From contig NZ_VAUW01000018.1 in assembly GCF_005771495.1 (NCBI RefSeq), forward strand, positions 1 through 64,000: a DNA stretch of 64,000 nt, in the 5' to 3' direction. Numbering within the stretch: the stretch's first letter is position 1; each line of letters begins with the position of its first letter. The notes below the pieces were generated by a model. It was not told where the DNA came from. It saw only the letters and a program-made list of their open reading frames with translations, and searched no databases. Both the position numbers and the translations under genes were made by a program. This DNA comes from Maribacter sp. ACAM166 (lineage in GTDB: Bacteria > Bacteroidota > Bacteroidia > Flavobacteriales > Flavobacteriaceae). Positions 1 through 8,745 of the stretch are shown one piece after another.

Positions 1-115
1 CTTTGGTAATTTCTTGGTGAATATTATCTCAGGCCTTATTGCATATAGCTTCTTGCCCAAGAAACCTAGCATCAAATATCAAACCGTTAAAACAAATCAA
101 CTAGTTATGTTTTAA
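1..115 (+). CDS. C-terminal end of an unidentified membrane protein (partial)
   Basis: The reading frame that opens at base 2 runs 37 codons to a TAA at 113-115. It starts with a hydrophobic stretch (FGNFLVNIISGLIAYSFLP) followed by a short basic tail, which looks like the last membrane helix and cytoplasmic end of an integral membrane protein. The start lies outside the window. The family cannot be told from this much sequence; small Bacteroidota membrane proteins such as DUF4199 end in a similar way, but that is only a guess. Confidence 0.5.
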   Translation, partial: FGNFLVNIISGLIAYSFLPKKPSIKYQTVKTNQLVMF

Positions 116-146
116 TCGAACTCAGGTTATTAAATACTTAACCAAC

Positions 147-254
147 ATGAATGCTCAATTTAACCACGCTGTATCAAAAGAAAAAGTACAAGTATACCGA
201 AATGATTTTTTCAGCGGATTTTTAAGACTTACTAAAAAGTTATTTATGATATAA
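147..254 (+). CDS. Possible 35-aa small protein
   Basis: An ATG at 147 opens 35 codons ending TAA at 252-254. The peptide is basic and ends in an amphipathic stretch (FFSGFLRLTKKLFMI). It starts 31 bases after the stop of the preceding membrane protein and is followed 20 bases later by a strong terminator, so it would be the last cistron of that transcript. I recognise no family and see no Shine-Dalgarno sequence, which is normal for this group. It could equally be untranslated 3' sequence. Confidence 0.3.
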   Translation: MNAQFNHAVSKEKVQVYRNDFFSGFLRLTKKLFMI

Positions 255-271
255 CGTATTTTCTATCAGTT

Positions 272-307
272 AAAAAAGAGCGACTTAGACAAGTCGCTCT
301 TTTTTTT
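272..307 (+). terminator. Rho-independent terminator
   Basis: A perfect 10-bp stem (AGAGCGACTT at 277-286 against AAGTCGCTCT at 291-300) encloses the 4-base loop AGAC. An A-run precedes it and a run of T follows it to 307. It would end the transcript coming from the left edge and could work in both directions. Confidence 0.9.
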
Positions 308-457
308 GCCAAATTTTACCAATTACTTAGAATCAAGTTATTCACATAGGAGAGGTATAAGTAGAATTTTGTTATCCTTCTCAACTAAACTTGTATAGCT
401 ACACAACAAGTATAGTGCGTTTTACCACAAATATTAAAATGTAAGAAAAAAGCTACA

Positions 458-465
458 TATATTTG
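458..465 (+). promoter_or_regulatory. Bacteroidota-type -7 promoter box (TATATTTG)
   Basis: An exact TAnnTTTG match lies 49 bases upstream of the lipoprotein start at 515 and downstream of the terminator at 272-307. I see no clear TTG -33 element at the usual 19-21-base spacing, so it is supported by the -7 box and position only. Confidence 0.5.
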
Positions 466-514
466 TATTGTAATACAAAGTGAATCCCAAATCGCTTTAT
501 AAACTTAACCTAAC

Positions 515-886
515 ATGAAATCCGTATTAAAGTGCATGCTCCTATTGGTACTGGTTAGCTCCTGTTCAAAAATTGAATTAAATGATGACCCGATTATTGG
601 TATTTGGAAACATTCCGTAAAAACTGCCACCAATACTAATAAAATGGTGATAGACAATGAGGAATGGATTTTCAACGATGTCTATATGGGTCGTTTTCAT
701 GGCTATAGAAAAGGTCAAGTAGTTTTCTTAACCGATTTTAAATGGTCTGTAGAAAATGGAACTTATATAGTTAGGTATCCTGGCACCGATTTCCCAGATG
801 ACTTAGTTGAAATGAAAGAGACAGAAGATGGTACTGTTCTCATCAGAGCAGAAGGTAAAATATTCGCACAAAAAGAGAAATCTTAA
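515..886 (+). CDS. Small lipoprotein, lipocalin-like hypothetical
   Basis: A 123-aa exported lipoprotein. Residues 1-17 form a short lipoprotein signal with a lipobox ending at Cys17 (LVSSC). The mature part starts with a D-D-P-I-I-G-I-W-K stretch and continues as short alternating strands (about residues 27-118). A G-x-W near the mature N-terminus is common in small lipocalin-like lipoproteins of Bacteroidota, but I cannot place it in a named family. It stands alone between a terminator on the left and a hairpin on the right. The function is unknown. Confidence 0.75.
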   Translation: MKSVLKCMLLLVLVSSCSKIELNDDPIIGIWKHSVKTATNTNKMVIDNEEWIFNDVYMGRFHGYRKGQVVFLTDFKWSVENGTYIVRYPGTDFPDDLVEMKETEDGTVLIRAEGKIFAQKEKS

Positions 887-1037
887 TAAAATATCTTTAG
901 GTATGCAGTTTAATTAGGAAGAAAATATAGTAAAGTTGAAAATTGCCCTGTTAACGATTGACTTACTAATACGAGAAATTCCAAAGTGGTCAGAATAATT
1001 CGTTAACCCAAGTTTTAATTATTAAATTCCCCCGAAT

Positions 1038-1066
1038 GGAGCAAAGAAATTTGCTCCTTTTTTTAT
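1038..1066 (+). terminator. Terminator hairpin directly before the acetyltransferase start
   Basis: An 8-bp perfect stem (GGAGCAAA at 1038-1045, TTTGCTCC at 1050-1057) with a GAAA tetraloop is followed by seven T. It ends about 10 bases before the ATG at 1076, so it terminates the lipoprotein transcript or acts as an attenuator in the leader of the next gene. Confidence 0.8.
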
Positions 1067-1075
1067 TTTAGCGGT

Positions 1076-1600
1076 ATGGTACTTAAATATAGAAAATGTA
1101 AGACTACTGATTTAAATCAATTGATTCAAATTTCACAACAAACCTTTGTTGAAGCTTTTGAAAAAGATAACAATCGCAATGATTTTGCAAACTACATAGA
1201 AAAGGCTTTTTCTGAAAATTCATTAAAAGGAGAGTTAGCAAATACAAACACTCAATTTTACTTTGTGTATAACAACGTAGAATTGGTAGCTTACTTCAAG
1301 CTTAATGTCGGAACCGCACAAACAGATGTTAAATTGAGTGATAGCTTAGAGCTTGAGCGCATTTATGTCTTGTCGATATATCAAGGGATGGGACTTGGGG
1401 CACAGCTTCTTGTTCAGGTCAAGAATATAGCAATTGAAGATGGTAAAAACATGCTTTGGTTAGGGGTCTGGGAAAAGAATGTACGGGCCATACAATTTTA
1501 CCAAAGACACGGTTTTCAGAAATTTGGAACACATCCTTACTTTATAGGTCTAGATGAACAAACAGATTGGCTAATGCGTTTTGATTTAGGTAACTTGTAG
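1076..1600 (+). CDS. GNAT-family N-acetyltransferase (PaiA-like)
   Basis: A 174-aa acetyl-CoA-dependent N-acetyltransferase of the GNAT fold. The central strand ELERIYV followed by YQGMGLGAQLL (about residues 91-112) is motif A, the pyrophosphate-binding loop for acetyl-CoA. NVRAIQFYQRHGFQKFG (about 144-160) is the typical C-terminal motif B. The overall pattern resembles spermidine/diamine acetyltransferases of the PaiA type, but the substrate cannot be told. The ATG lies only 10 bases after a terminator T-run. The next gene, a serine hydrolase, starts 16 bases after the stop and is probably co-transcribed. Confidence 0.85.
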   Translation: MVLKYRKCKTTDLNQLIQISQQTFVEAFEKDNNRNDFANYIEKAFSENSLKGELANTNTQFYFVYNNVELVAYFKLNVGTAQTDVKLSDSLELERIYVLSIYQGMGLGAQLLVQVKNIAIEDGKNMLWLGVWEKNVRAIQFYQRHGFQKFGTHPYFIGLDEQTDWLMRFDLGNL

Positions 1601-1616
1601 GTTTAAATACTGTCCT

Positions 1617-2768
1617 ATGAAAAAACGTTACCTAATTATACTCCTGTTTTGTTGTTTCCTGAAATTACATGCGCAAGAATATTATTTCCCAGAAGCTAAT
1701 TCCAGCTGGGAACGTAAAACTCCTAAATCTTTTAAAATTAACGAAAAGGAACTGAATAGTGCAGTGGCATTCGCAGAGGCCAACGAATATTCTGGTTCAC
1801 GAGATTTGCGTATCGCAATTTTAAAAGGATTTGAACTCGAACCTTTTCATCAGATTCTGGGGCCTACCAAAAAGCGCGGAGGTCCGGCTGGGATTATTCT
1901 TAAAAACGGTTATATCGTAGCACAATGGGGTGATACGAAAAGGGTAGATATGACTTTTAGTGTTACCAAAAGTTTTTTGAGTACTATGGCGGGTCTGGCA
2001 GAAGATGACGGTTTGATGTCCAATACCAAGGATAATGTTGCTCATTATATATGGGATGATACTTTTAAGGGCGCTCATAATTCTAAAATTACTTGGGAGC
2101 ACTTATTACAACAAAATTCAGCTTGGTCGGGTGAGTTATGGGGCGGTAAGGATTGGGCCGATAGACCATCAAGTGAAGGTGATATTGATGATTGGAAGTT
2201 CGAGGAACCAAAAGAACCAGGTACGGTAATGGAGTATAATGACGTTCGTGTAAATGTTTTAGCCTATTCTCTAACCCATCTTTGGCGTAAGCCCATGCCA
2301 CTTGTACTTAAAGAAAGAATAATGGACAAAATTGATGCATCAACTACTTGGCGATGGTTCGGGTATGATCATGCATGGACAGAAATCGATGGACTTAAAA
2401 TGAAATCGGTTACCGGTGGAGGTCATTCTGGCGCTGGACTATTTATTAATACAGAAGATATGGCGCGATTTGGGCTGCTTTTTTTGAATAATGGTAAATG
2501 GCAAAACGAACAATTGATTTCCTCCTCATGGATTAAAAAAGCAACTACGCCATCTACTCCAAATCCTAATTATGGATATATGTGGTGGCTGAATAAAAAA
2601 GGTGACCGCCATTGGGAAGGACTTTCTGAAAATATTTATTATGCCGCCGGTTTTGGAGGTAACTTTATCGTAATTGACAAGGAACATGATGTAGTGGTCA
2701 TAACCCGTTGGTTAGAACCCAATAAAATTGAAGAATTCATGAAGAAAGTTACTGCTGCCTTCAAGTAA
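1617..2768 (+). CDS. Exported serine hydrolase, beta-lactamase/DD-peptidase-like (class C fold)
   Basis: A 383-aa protein with a signal peptide (residues 1-20, ending HAQ) and a serine beta-lactamase-like domain. The S-x-x-K catalytic motif is SVTK at 115-118, a Tyr-Asn pair is at 207-208 (EYNDVR), and HSGAG at 270-274 stands where the third motif is expected. In Bacteroidota such proteins act as periplasmic esterases, peptidases or penicillin-binding-like enzymes rather than true beta-lactamases; the substrate here is unknown. It follows the acetyltransferase by 16 bases on the same strand and converges with the aminotransferase gene. Confidence 0.88.
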   Translation: MKKRYLIILLFCCFLKLHAQEYYFPEANSSWERKTPKSFKINEKELNSAVAFAEANEYSGSRDLRIAILKGFELEPFHQILGPTKKRGGPAGIILKNGYIVAQWGDTKRVDMTFSVTKSFLSTMAGLAEDDGLMSNTKDNVAHYIWDDTFKGAHNSKITWEHLLQQNSAWSGELWGGKDWADRPSSEGDIDDWKFEEPKEPGTVMEYNDVRVNVLAYSLTHLWRKPMPLVLKERIMDKIDASTTWRWFGYDHAWTEIDGLKMKSVTGGGHSGAGLFINTEDMARFGLLFLNNGKWQNEQLISSSWIKKATTPSTPNPNYGYMWWLNKKGDRHWEGLSENIYYAAGFGGNFIVIDKEHDVVVITRWLEPNKIEEFMKKVTAAFK

Positions 2769-2784
2769 AAGTTAACTGTATAAA

Positions 2785-3942
2785 TTAAAAAGAGCAGAGT
2801 ATTTCTATAGCCTTTTCTAAAGTATCCTGTTTTTTAGCAAAGCAAAACCGTAGCATATGGTCATTACGGTTCTTAATGTTAAATGAAGAAATCGGAATAC
2901 TAGCTAATCGATGGTCTACAATCAATCGTTTTCCGAGAGATTCATCATTTTCCATGGTAATATCTGTGTAGTCTAGTAATTGAAAATAGGTTCCTTGGGA
3001 GGGAGTAAATTTAAATCGACTTGCTTTTATACCATTAAGAAAAAAATCTCTTTTCTGTTGATAGAAATTGTTTAATTCAAGATAATGGGCTGTATTTTTC
3101 AAATACATAGCTAAAGCACGTTGAACCGGATGGTCCACGCAAAAAACAGCGAATTGATGTACTTTTCTAAATTCATTCATGAGTTCAGCTGGAGCGGCAC
3201 AATAACCAATTTTCCATCCAGTTACATGAAATGTTTTTCCGAAGGACGCACAGATAAAACTTCGTTCGGCCAAGTCTTTAAAACGGGAGGCACTGTGGTG
3301 GGTCTCTCCATCAAAAATGATATGTTCATAGACTTCATCACTGAGCAGAATACTATTAGTAGGCTTCAATAGTTCTTGAAGCATTAACATATCTTGCTTA
3401 GATAGTATTTTTCCACTCGGGTTGTGAGGAGTGTTAATAATTACCATCTTCGTTCGGTTACTGATTTTTTCTTTGAAATCTGACCAGTCAATAGTATAAT
3501 CCGGAGCGTTTAATTGTACATATATAGCTTTCCCTCCGTTTAAGGCAATTGCGGGCTCATAACAGTCGTACGCAGGTTTAATGACAATTACCTCATCCCC
3601 CAAGCCAATAAAGGCAGTAATGGCTGTATAGATAGCTTGAGTTGCGCCTACAGTTACAGTAATCTCATTTTCCGGATTATAACGGTGGTTATGTAGCGTT
3701 TCGATTTTTTCTGAGATAACTTCTCTAAGGCCCAAATAACCGGGCATAGGTGCGTATTGGTTATGTCCACTCTCCATAGCATCGGTAACTAAGGAAAGTA
3801 ATTTGGGGTCAGCGTCAAAATTTGGAAAACCCTGTGAGAGGTCAATCGCATTATGTTTTCGGGCTAAAGTTCCTACAGTTGTAAAAATTGTCGTCTTTAC
3901 ATCTGGCAGTTTAGATTTGGAAGTAAGCAAAGCATAGTTCAT
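2785..3942 (-). CDS. PLP-dependent aminotransferase, methionine/kynurenine aminotransferase type (class I/II)
   Basis: A 385-aa class I/II aminotransferase close to the YbdL/kynurenine-oxoglutarate transaminase group, which transaminates methionine and aromatic amino acids. Visible landmarks are the N-terminal DLSQGFPNFD substrate loop (34-43), NPSG at 174-177, the PLP-contacting SDEVYEH (201-207), and the Schiff-base Lys236 in SFGKTFHVTGWK. I place the start at the ATG at 3940-3942. The open frame continues upstream for 57 codons, but that part is the decayed end of a DJ-1/PfpI gene. A promoter-like TACATTTA lies about 8-15 bases before this ATG. It converges with the serine hydrolase at its 3' end. 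Confidence 0.9.
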   Translation of the reverse strand: MNYALLTSKSKLPDVKTTIFTTVGTLARKHNAIDLSQGFPNFDADPKLLSLVTDAMESGHNQYAPMPGYLGLREVISEKIETLHNHRYNPENEITVTVGATQAIYTAITAFIGLGDEVIVIKPAYDCYEPAIALNGGKAIYVQLNAPDYTIDWSDFKEKISNRTKMVIINTPHNPSGKILSKQDMLMLQELLKPTNSILLSDEVYEHIIFDGETHHSASRFKDLAERSFICASFGKTFHVTGWKIGYCAAPAELMNEFRKVHQFAVFCVDHPVQRALAMYLKNTAHYLELNNFYQQKRDFFLNGIKASRFKFTPSQGTYFQLLDYTDITMENDESLGKRLIVDHRLASIPISSFNIKNRNDHMLRFCFAKKQDTLEKAIEILCSF

Positions 3943-4023
3943 AAAAGTAAATGTATGAAATTTAGAAAAGGTCATAAAATAAAGCCAAACCATTTGGTTA
4001 AGCTTTCTTCTTCCTTTAAAGTA

Positions 4024-4503
4024 TGCATGTTGCACTTCATGTTTACCTACTTTAATCCCTTCGATTAGTTCAGCATTTAATAAATCATCTTTAACTGAAT
4101 AGAAAGATGTCATTTCCTTCCTTTTAATACTCCGGCGCTAATTAAGATCCATTGTGTATGACATATAGCAGCAACAGGTTTTTTTATTTTAAAGAATTCA
4201 CGAACATACTCTAAGACATTCTCGTTTGGTCTTAACATATTTGGATTTATTACCCCACCTTGTTAGTACAAAGGCGGAATAGTCTTCTGCTTTGACTTCC
4301 TATAAGCTCTTACCTAACTTATAACTGTTTGACTAAATCCAATCGGCCCAACCTTTGATTACACCGCTTTCTGGGCTTACTATTTCTACAGCAAAGCCTT
4401 TTCTTAGCATTGCTTCCTTTGGTGATGTTAATTCACTTTCTTCAAATCCATTGGTAGCTAAAAGTGCTATCCTCTTTATATGTAGTTTTAATGATTAAAA
4501 CAT
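4024..4503 (-). pseudogene. Decayed DJ-1/PfpI-family deglycase/protease gene
   Basis: Read on the minus strand from an ATG at 4501-4503, the segment gives IKRIALLATNGFEESEL and VEIVSPESGVIKGWADW. After a frame change near 4262 it gives [26 protein letters not shown] and AGVLKGRK, and after another near 4113 [16 protein letters not shown]. This is the DJ-1/PfpI layout, including the nucleophile elbow AAICH with its catalytic Cys. In-frame stops at 4495-4497 (third codon), 4333-4335 and 4300-4302, two frameshifts and an apparent deletion before the C-terminal KVGKHEVQHA tail show that the gene is dead. Its last segment is in frame with the downstream aminotransferase and falsely lengthens that open frame. 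Confidence 0.85.
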
Positions 4504-4657
4504 TCTTTGATACTTAATTACAAATAATAAGGGGTAGATGCCGTTAAATGCACATTAAATAATAGACCCCAAGGGTTGAGGATTTCCTAATGGAGCTCAT
4601 ATATAATCAGTTTTCGCTCAATTAAACTGATTTTAAAGGTACAATGGTTTCTCCTAG

Positions 4658-5012
4658 TCATTTTGACAAGTTTTTTTTAACATCAATTTCCCAATACCGG
4701 ATTACGGTATAGCCAAGTTTCTTTAATTCAGTAGTTACCTCTTTATCACGTTTCATATTACGTTCAATTTTGGCAATTTAAAATTCTCTATTTGTTTTTA
4801 TTTTGGGTTTGCGTTCTTCCCAATTCTTTAAATGTCAGTATGCACCATCTATAAAAAAGATTGTTTTGTATCTGGGTAAGGCAATTTCTGATTAACTTTT
4901 TATAATCGATACGGTATCGGAAGCCAGCGGCATACAAATTTTTTCTAAAGGCTAATTCGGGTTTTGTATTCTTACCCCGAATTTAACTCATGATTTTAGA
5001 ACACTGGGTGTG
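4658..5012 (-). pseudogene. vsr: Decayed Vsr (very short patch repair) DNA mismatch endonuclease gene
   Basis: The minus strand encodes, across one frame change, SKIMS-stop-IRGKNTKPELAFRKN, AAGFRYRIDYKKL, LPRYKTIFFIDGAY-stop-HLKNWE, TNREF-stop-IAKIERNMKRDKE and LGYTVIRYWEID, ending in TGA at 4658-4660. This is the Vsr family, whose members nick at T:G mismatches left by deaminated 5-methylcytosine. Stops fall at 4983-4985 (Gln expected), 4835-4837 and 4778-4780 (both Trp expected). Part of the PGKPDIV loop is lost at the frameshift. Vsr genes normally sit beside a cytosine methyltransferase; none is visible here, so this is probably the relic of a lost modification system. Confidence 0.85.
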
Positions 5013-5080
5013 GTGAAAAAGCCAGATTCTTCGTTAAAACCCTGAACCTTAATGTGGTTTTCTTTATAGTCTTCAGGCAA
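4988..5080 (-). pseudogene. C-terminal scrap of an unidentified protein
   Basis: Thirty codons on the minus strand (LPEDYKENHIKVQGFNEESG then FFTTPSVLKS) read to a TGA at 4988-4990. They look like a real protein end, but the frame has a stop immediately upstream (TAG, TTT, TAG within the terminator spacer) and no start. The stop overlaps the beginning of the vsr relic, as in tightly packed genes. I do not recognise the family. Confidence 0.35.
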
Positions 5081-5092
5081 AGTCTAAAACTA

Positions 5093-5126
5093 AAAAATCC
5101 CACGCCTTTTAGCATGGGATTTTTAG
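5093..5126 (-). terminator. Terminator after sdhB
   Basis: On the minus strand an AAATCCCATGC stem pairs with GCGTGGGATTT, with one mismatch and the 6-base spacer TAAAAG, followed by a T-run. It lies about 20 bases beyond the sdhB stop and separates the sdh operon from the decayed genes. Confidence 0.8.
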
Positions 5127-5144
5127 ATTTATTATGAGTGGTAA

Positions 5145-5891
5145 TTATCCTTTTAAAGTAGCACTTAAATATTCACGGTTCATACGGGCAATGTTTTCTA
5201 ATGAAATGCCCTTTGGACATTCAACCTCACAAGCCCCGGTATTGGTACAATTACCAAAACCTTCAAGATCCATCTGGCGAACCATATTCTGTACACGCTC
5301 GGTAGCTTCTACTTGACCTTGCGGTAGAAGTGCATATTGAGAAATCTTAGCTGAAGTAAACAACATAGCACTCGCATTTTTACAAGCTGCGACACATGCT
5401 CCGCAACCAATACAAGCTGCTGAATAGAAAGCATCATCAGCTTTTTCCTTCGCAATAGGAATAGCGTTAGCATCTTGTGTGTTTCCTGAGGTATTTACAG
5501 AGATAAAACCACCTGCTTGTTGAATTCTATCAAAAGAAGTGCGGTCAACAATTAAATCTTTGATTACCGGAAAAGCTTTTGCTCTAAATGGTTCTATTAC
5601 GATAGTATCACCATCATTGAACTTTCTCATGTGTAATTGACAGGTAGTTACTGCCCTGTCTGGACCATGTGGCTCACCATTAATTTGCAATGAACAAGAC
5701 CCACAAATACCTTCTCGACAATCATGATCAAATTCAACGGGTTCTTCATCCTTATTAATCAAATCCTCATTAAGAACGTCCATCATTTCAAGAAAAGACA
5801 TGTCGCCGTCTATACCATCTATGGTATAGTTCATCATGCTTCCTTTGGATTTGGCATCTTTTTGACGCCATATTTTTAGATTCAGCTTCAT
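5145..5891 (-). CDS. sdhB: Succinate dehydrogenase iron-sulfur subunit
   Basis: A 248-aa subunit of complex II that passes electrons from the SdhA flavin to the membrane quinone/heme subunit. The N-terminal domain holds the 2Fe-2S ligands Cys58, Cys63, Cys66 and Cys84 (CREGICGSC motif). The C-terminal domain holds the 4Fe-4S and 3Fe-4S ligands: C160-x2-C163-x2-C166-x3-C170, Cys215, Cys221 and C225-P. The length fits the b558/class B type of Bacteroidota and Bacillus. It begins 6 bases after sdhA and is the last gene of sdhCAB. Confidence 0.98.
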   Translation of the reverse strand: MKLNLKIWRQKDAKSKGSMMNYTIDGIDGDMSFLEMMDVLNEDLINKDEEPVEFDHDCREGICGSCSLQINGEPHGPDRAVTTCQLHMRKFNDGDTIVIEPFRAKAFPVIKDLIVDRTSFDRIQQAGGFISVNTSGNTQDANAIPIAKEKADDAFYSAACIGCGACVAACKNASAMLFTSAKISQYALLPQGQVEATERVQNMVRQMDLEGFGNCTNTGACEVECPKGISLENIARMNREYLSATLKG

Positions 5892-5897
5892 AGCTTC

Positions 5898-7901
5898 TTA
5901 TTTATAACTTCTAGTTTTTAGTTCGATGTTTTCGTACTTCAGTTCTTCCTTATGCAATACTGCATCTTTAGGTTCCCCTTTGTATTCCCAAGCGGATACG
6001 AACTTAAAGTTTTCATCATCACGCAAAGCCTCTCCGTCTGGAGTTTGGTATTCTTCACGGAAGTGACCGCCACAAGATTCATTTCTAGCTAATGCATCTT
6101 TTGCGAACAATTCACCCAATTCAAGGAAATCGGCAACTCTACCAGCTTTTTCTAATTCTTGGTTTTTACTATTTGCGGTTCCAGGTACTTTTACATTTTC
6201 CCAGAAATCTTTTCTCAAAGCAGAAATCTCATCAATTGCTTCCTGTAAATCTTTTGCATTCCGAGACATACCACATTTGTCCCACATAATTTTACCAAGC
6301 TTTTTGTGATAAAAATCTACGGAGTGCAATCCTTTACCGGTCATCAATTTATCCATACGGTCACGAACCTCTTTTTCTGCCTGATTGAATTCAGGGGAAT
6401 CCGTAGGAATTTTTCCGGTTCTAATATCATTAGAAAGATAATCTCCAATCGTATAAGGTAGCACAAAATAACCATCTGCTAAACCTTGCATTAAAGCAGA
6501 AGCACCCAATCTGTTTGCACCGTGGTCGCTAAAATTAGCCTCTCCCGCAGCATAACATCCTTCTATAGTGGTCTGTAAATTATAATCTACCCAAAGTCCA
6601 CCCATCGTATAATGAACCGCAGGATAGATCATCATTGGCGTCTTATAAGGATTTTCATCAACAATCTTCTCATACATTTGAAAAAGATTGCCATATTTGG
6701 CCTCTACAACCTCTTCACCTAAAGCTCTTAATTCTTTGTCCGTGGGATCTTTATGACCACTTGTCAAGGCTTTTTCTCTACCGTAACGCATGATAGCAGC
6801 ATCAAAATCTAAATAAACTGCTTCGCCTGTTTTATTTACACCAAAACCAGCATCACAACGCTCTTTTGCTGCTCTAGAAGCTACATCACGAGGCACCAAG
6901 TTACCGAAAGCAGGGTAACGTCTTTCCAAGTAGTAATCCCTATCCTCTTCCTTAATTTGAGTTGGCTTTAATTTACCCTCACGAATTGCGAGTGAATCTT
7001 CTTTTTTGTTAGGTACCCAAATACGTCCATCATTTCGAAGCGATTCTGACATTAAAGTCAATTTCGATTGATGATCTCCAGAAACTGGTATACAGGTTGG
7101 GTGTATCTGCGTATAGCAAGGATTAGCGAAATGCGCACCTCTACGGTGTGCTCGCCAAGCAGCCATAACATTGCTTCCCATAGCATTTGTAGATAGGAAA
7201 AAGACATTACCATATCCGCCAGTAGCCAAAACTACAGCATGTGCTGAGTGACGTTCTATTTCACCGGTTACCAAGTTACGTGCAATTATACCACGGGCCT
7301 TGCCATCAACCTTTACCAAATCCATCATTTCATGACGGTTAAACGGTTGAATCTTACCTCTATTTATTTGACGGTTCATAGCAGAGTATGCACCTAACAA
7401 TAATTGTTGTCCTGTTTGTCCTTTTGCATAAAATGTTCTGGAAACCAAAACCCCACCAAAAGAGCGATTGTCTAAAAGGCCACCATATTCACGTGCAAAA
7501 GGAACCCCTTGTGCTACGCATTGATCAATTATTTGACCCGATACTTCTGCTAAACGATATACATTACCTTCTCTAGAGCGGTAATCACCACCTTTTACAG
7601 TATCATAGAACAAGCGATAATTACTATCCCCATCTCCTTGATAGTTCTTTGCGGCGTTAATACCACCTTGTGCAGCAATAGAGTGCGCACGCCGAGGTGA
7701 ATCTTGATAGCAAAACGTTTTTACATTATATCCTAATTCTGCTAACGTTGCCGCAGCAGACCCGCCAGCTAATCCTGTGCCAACAACGATAATATCTATA
7801 TTACGTTTGTTCGCTGGGTTAACCAGGTTAATTTTGTTTTTATGTGAAGTCCACTTGTCGGCCAATGGCCCAGCAGGAACTTTTGCATCCAATATGCCCA
7901 T
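5898..7901 (-). CDS. sdhA: Succinate dehydrogenase flavoprotein subunit
   Basis: A 667-aa FAD-carrying catalytic subunit that oxidises succinate to fumarate on the cytoplasmic face. The dinucleotide-binding motif [17 protein letters not shown] is at 41-57. The HSIAAQGG segment at 73-80 contains the His that covalently binds FAD in this family. A TGGYGNVF segment and a C-terminal helical domain follow. The protein is longer than the E. coli enzyme, as usual for the Bacteroidota class B complex. It starts 2 bases after the sdhC stop and ends 6 bases before sdhB, a tight operon. Confidence 0.98.
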   Translation of the reverse strand: MGILDAKVPAGPLADKWTSHKNKINLVNPANKRNIDIIVVGTGLAGGSAAATLAELGYNVKTFCYQDSPRRAHSIAAQGGINAAKNYQGDGDSNYRLFYDTVKGGDYRSREGNVYRLAEVSGQIIDQCVAQGVPFAREYGGLLDNRSFGGVLVSRTFYAKGQTGQQLLLGAYSAMNRQINRGKIQPFNRHEMMDLVKVDGKARGIIARNLVTGEIERHSAHAVVLATGGYGNVFFLSTNAMGSNVMAAWRAHRRGAHFANPCYTQIHPTCIPVSGDHQSKLTLMSESLRNDGRIWVPNKKEDSLAIREGKLKPTQIKEEDRDYYLERRYPAFGNLVPRDVASRAAKERCDAGFGVNKTGEAVYLDFDAAIMRYGREKALTSGHKDPTDKELRALGEEVVEAKYGNLFQMYEKIVDENPYKTPMMIYPAVHYTMGGLWVDYNLQTTIEGCYAAGEANFSDHGANRLGASALMQGLADGYFVLPYTIGDYLSNDIRTGKIPTDSPEFNQAEKEVRDRMDKLMTGKGLHSVDFYHKKLGKIMWDKCGMSRNAKDLQEAIDEISALRKDFWENVKVPGTANSKNQELEKAGRVADFLELGELFAKDALARNESCGGHFREEYQTPDGEALRDDENFKFVSAWEYKGEPKDAVLHKEELKYENIELKTRSYK

Positions 7902-7903
7902 AC

Positions 7904-8572
7904 TTAGTGTGTTATTGGGTTAAGGTGATGATATATAGCAATGAATGCAAAGCCAAGTGGTATTGCAATGGCATATATCTTTGTAAATGTTTGTATTGCC
8001 GGAGAGTATTTATTATTGAGACCCATTGACTGAAATGAGGATGCAAAACCATGTAATAAATGCAAAGCCAATAGACCAAAGGCAATTACATAAAGAACTG
8101 TTCTCCATATCGGTTCGAATTTTTCTACCGTCTCTGCATAATAACGTGTTGGATCTTCTAAGCTACCCTCTATGTATTTATAGGCCATTTCATGTACCCA
8201 AAAGTCATACATGTGTAATCCAAGAAAAGCAAGTACAACCAGCCCAGTAATAAACATATTTCTGGAAATCCAAGAGGAGTTGGCACCACCATTATACTTT
8301 GCATAGCTTATAGCTCTTGCTCTATTGTTTCTAATTTCCAAAATAATTCCCATAACAAAATGTACAATGACACCGGCAATTAATATTGGTTGTAAAACAA
8401 ATTGTACCAAAGGATTATAACCCATAAAATGGGACCAAGAATTAAATGTATCTGGGGCAATCACAGAGGTAATATTGATGACGAAGTGTTGGCCTAGGAA
8501 GAAGACCAAAAAAAGACCAGAAAGTGCCATCACTACTTTTCGGGCTATTGAAGATTTTATCAATCTACTCAT
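7904..8572 (-). CDS. sdhC: Succinate dehydrogenase cytochrome b558 subunit
   Basis: A 222-aa membrane anchor of complex II with about five membrane helices: near residues 11-32, 58-79, 105-125, 157-177 and 197-214. His residues inside or at the ends of helices (for example in [24 protein letters not shown] and ALHLLHGF) are candidates for ligands of two b hemes and for the menaquinone site, as known for the Bacillus/Wolinella-type SdhC/FrdC. It is the promoter-proximal gene of sdhCAB. Confidence 0.96.
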   Translation of the reverse strand: MSRLIKSSIARKVVMALSGLFLVFFLGQHFVINITSVIAPDTFNSWSHFMGYNPLVQFVLQPILIAGVIVHFVMGIILEIRNNRARAISYAKYNGGANSSWISRNMFITGLVVLAFLGLHMYDFWVHEMAYKYIEGSLEDPTRYYAETVEKFEPIWRTVLYVIAFGLLALHLLHGFASSFQSMGLNNKYSPAIQTFTKIYAIAIPLGFAFIAIYHHLNPITH

Positions 8573-8594
8573 TATGTTGATTTTTTTTGCGATG

Positions 8595-8625
8595 TAAAGT
8601 TACGGTACAGGTAAGTTATTAACAA
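8595..8625 (-). promoter_or_regulatory. Promoter of sdhCAB
   Basis: On the minus strand a TTG (8623-8625) is followed after exactly 20 bases by TAACTTTA (8595-8602). This matches the Bacteroidota -33/-7 pattern with one difference in the last -7 base. The sdhC start codon lies 22 bases further on. Confidence 0.6.
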
Positions 8626-8745
8626 GTTTTCAAGAACTTTAGTATCTCTATTTAGACTGATTTTAAGATCAATTTTTTCGGTGTTGAAGAATTTAATAGA
8701 ATATCGACTCAAAGAATTAAATTTATTAAACAAAAACTCAGAGGT

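Noticed and set aside
3943-4113. 57-residue N-terminal extension of the aminotransferase
   Set aside because: The extension matches the end of a DJ-1/PfpI protein, and a promoter-like box lies between it and the ATG at 3942. It is the relic of another gene, not part of the enzyme.
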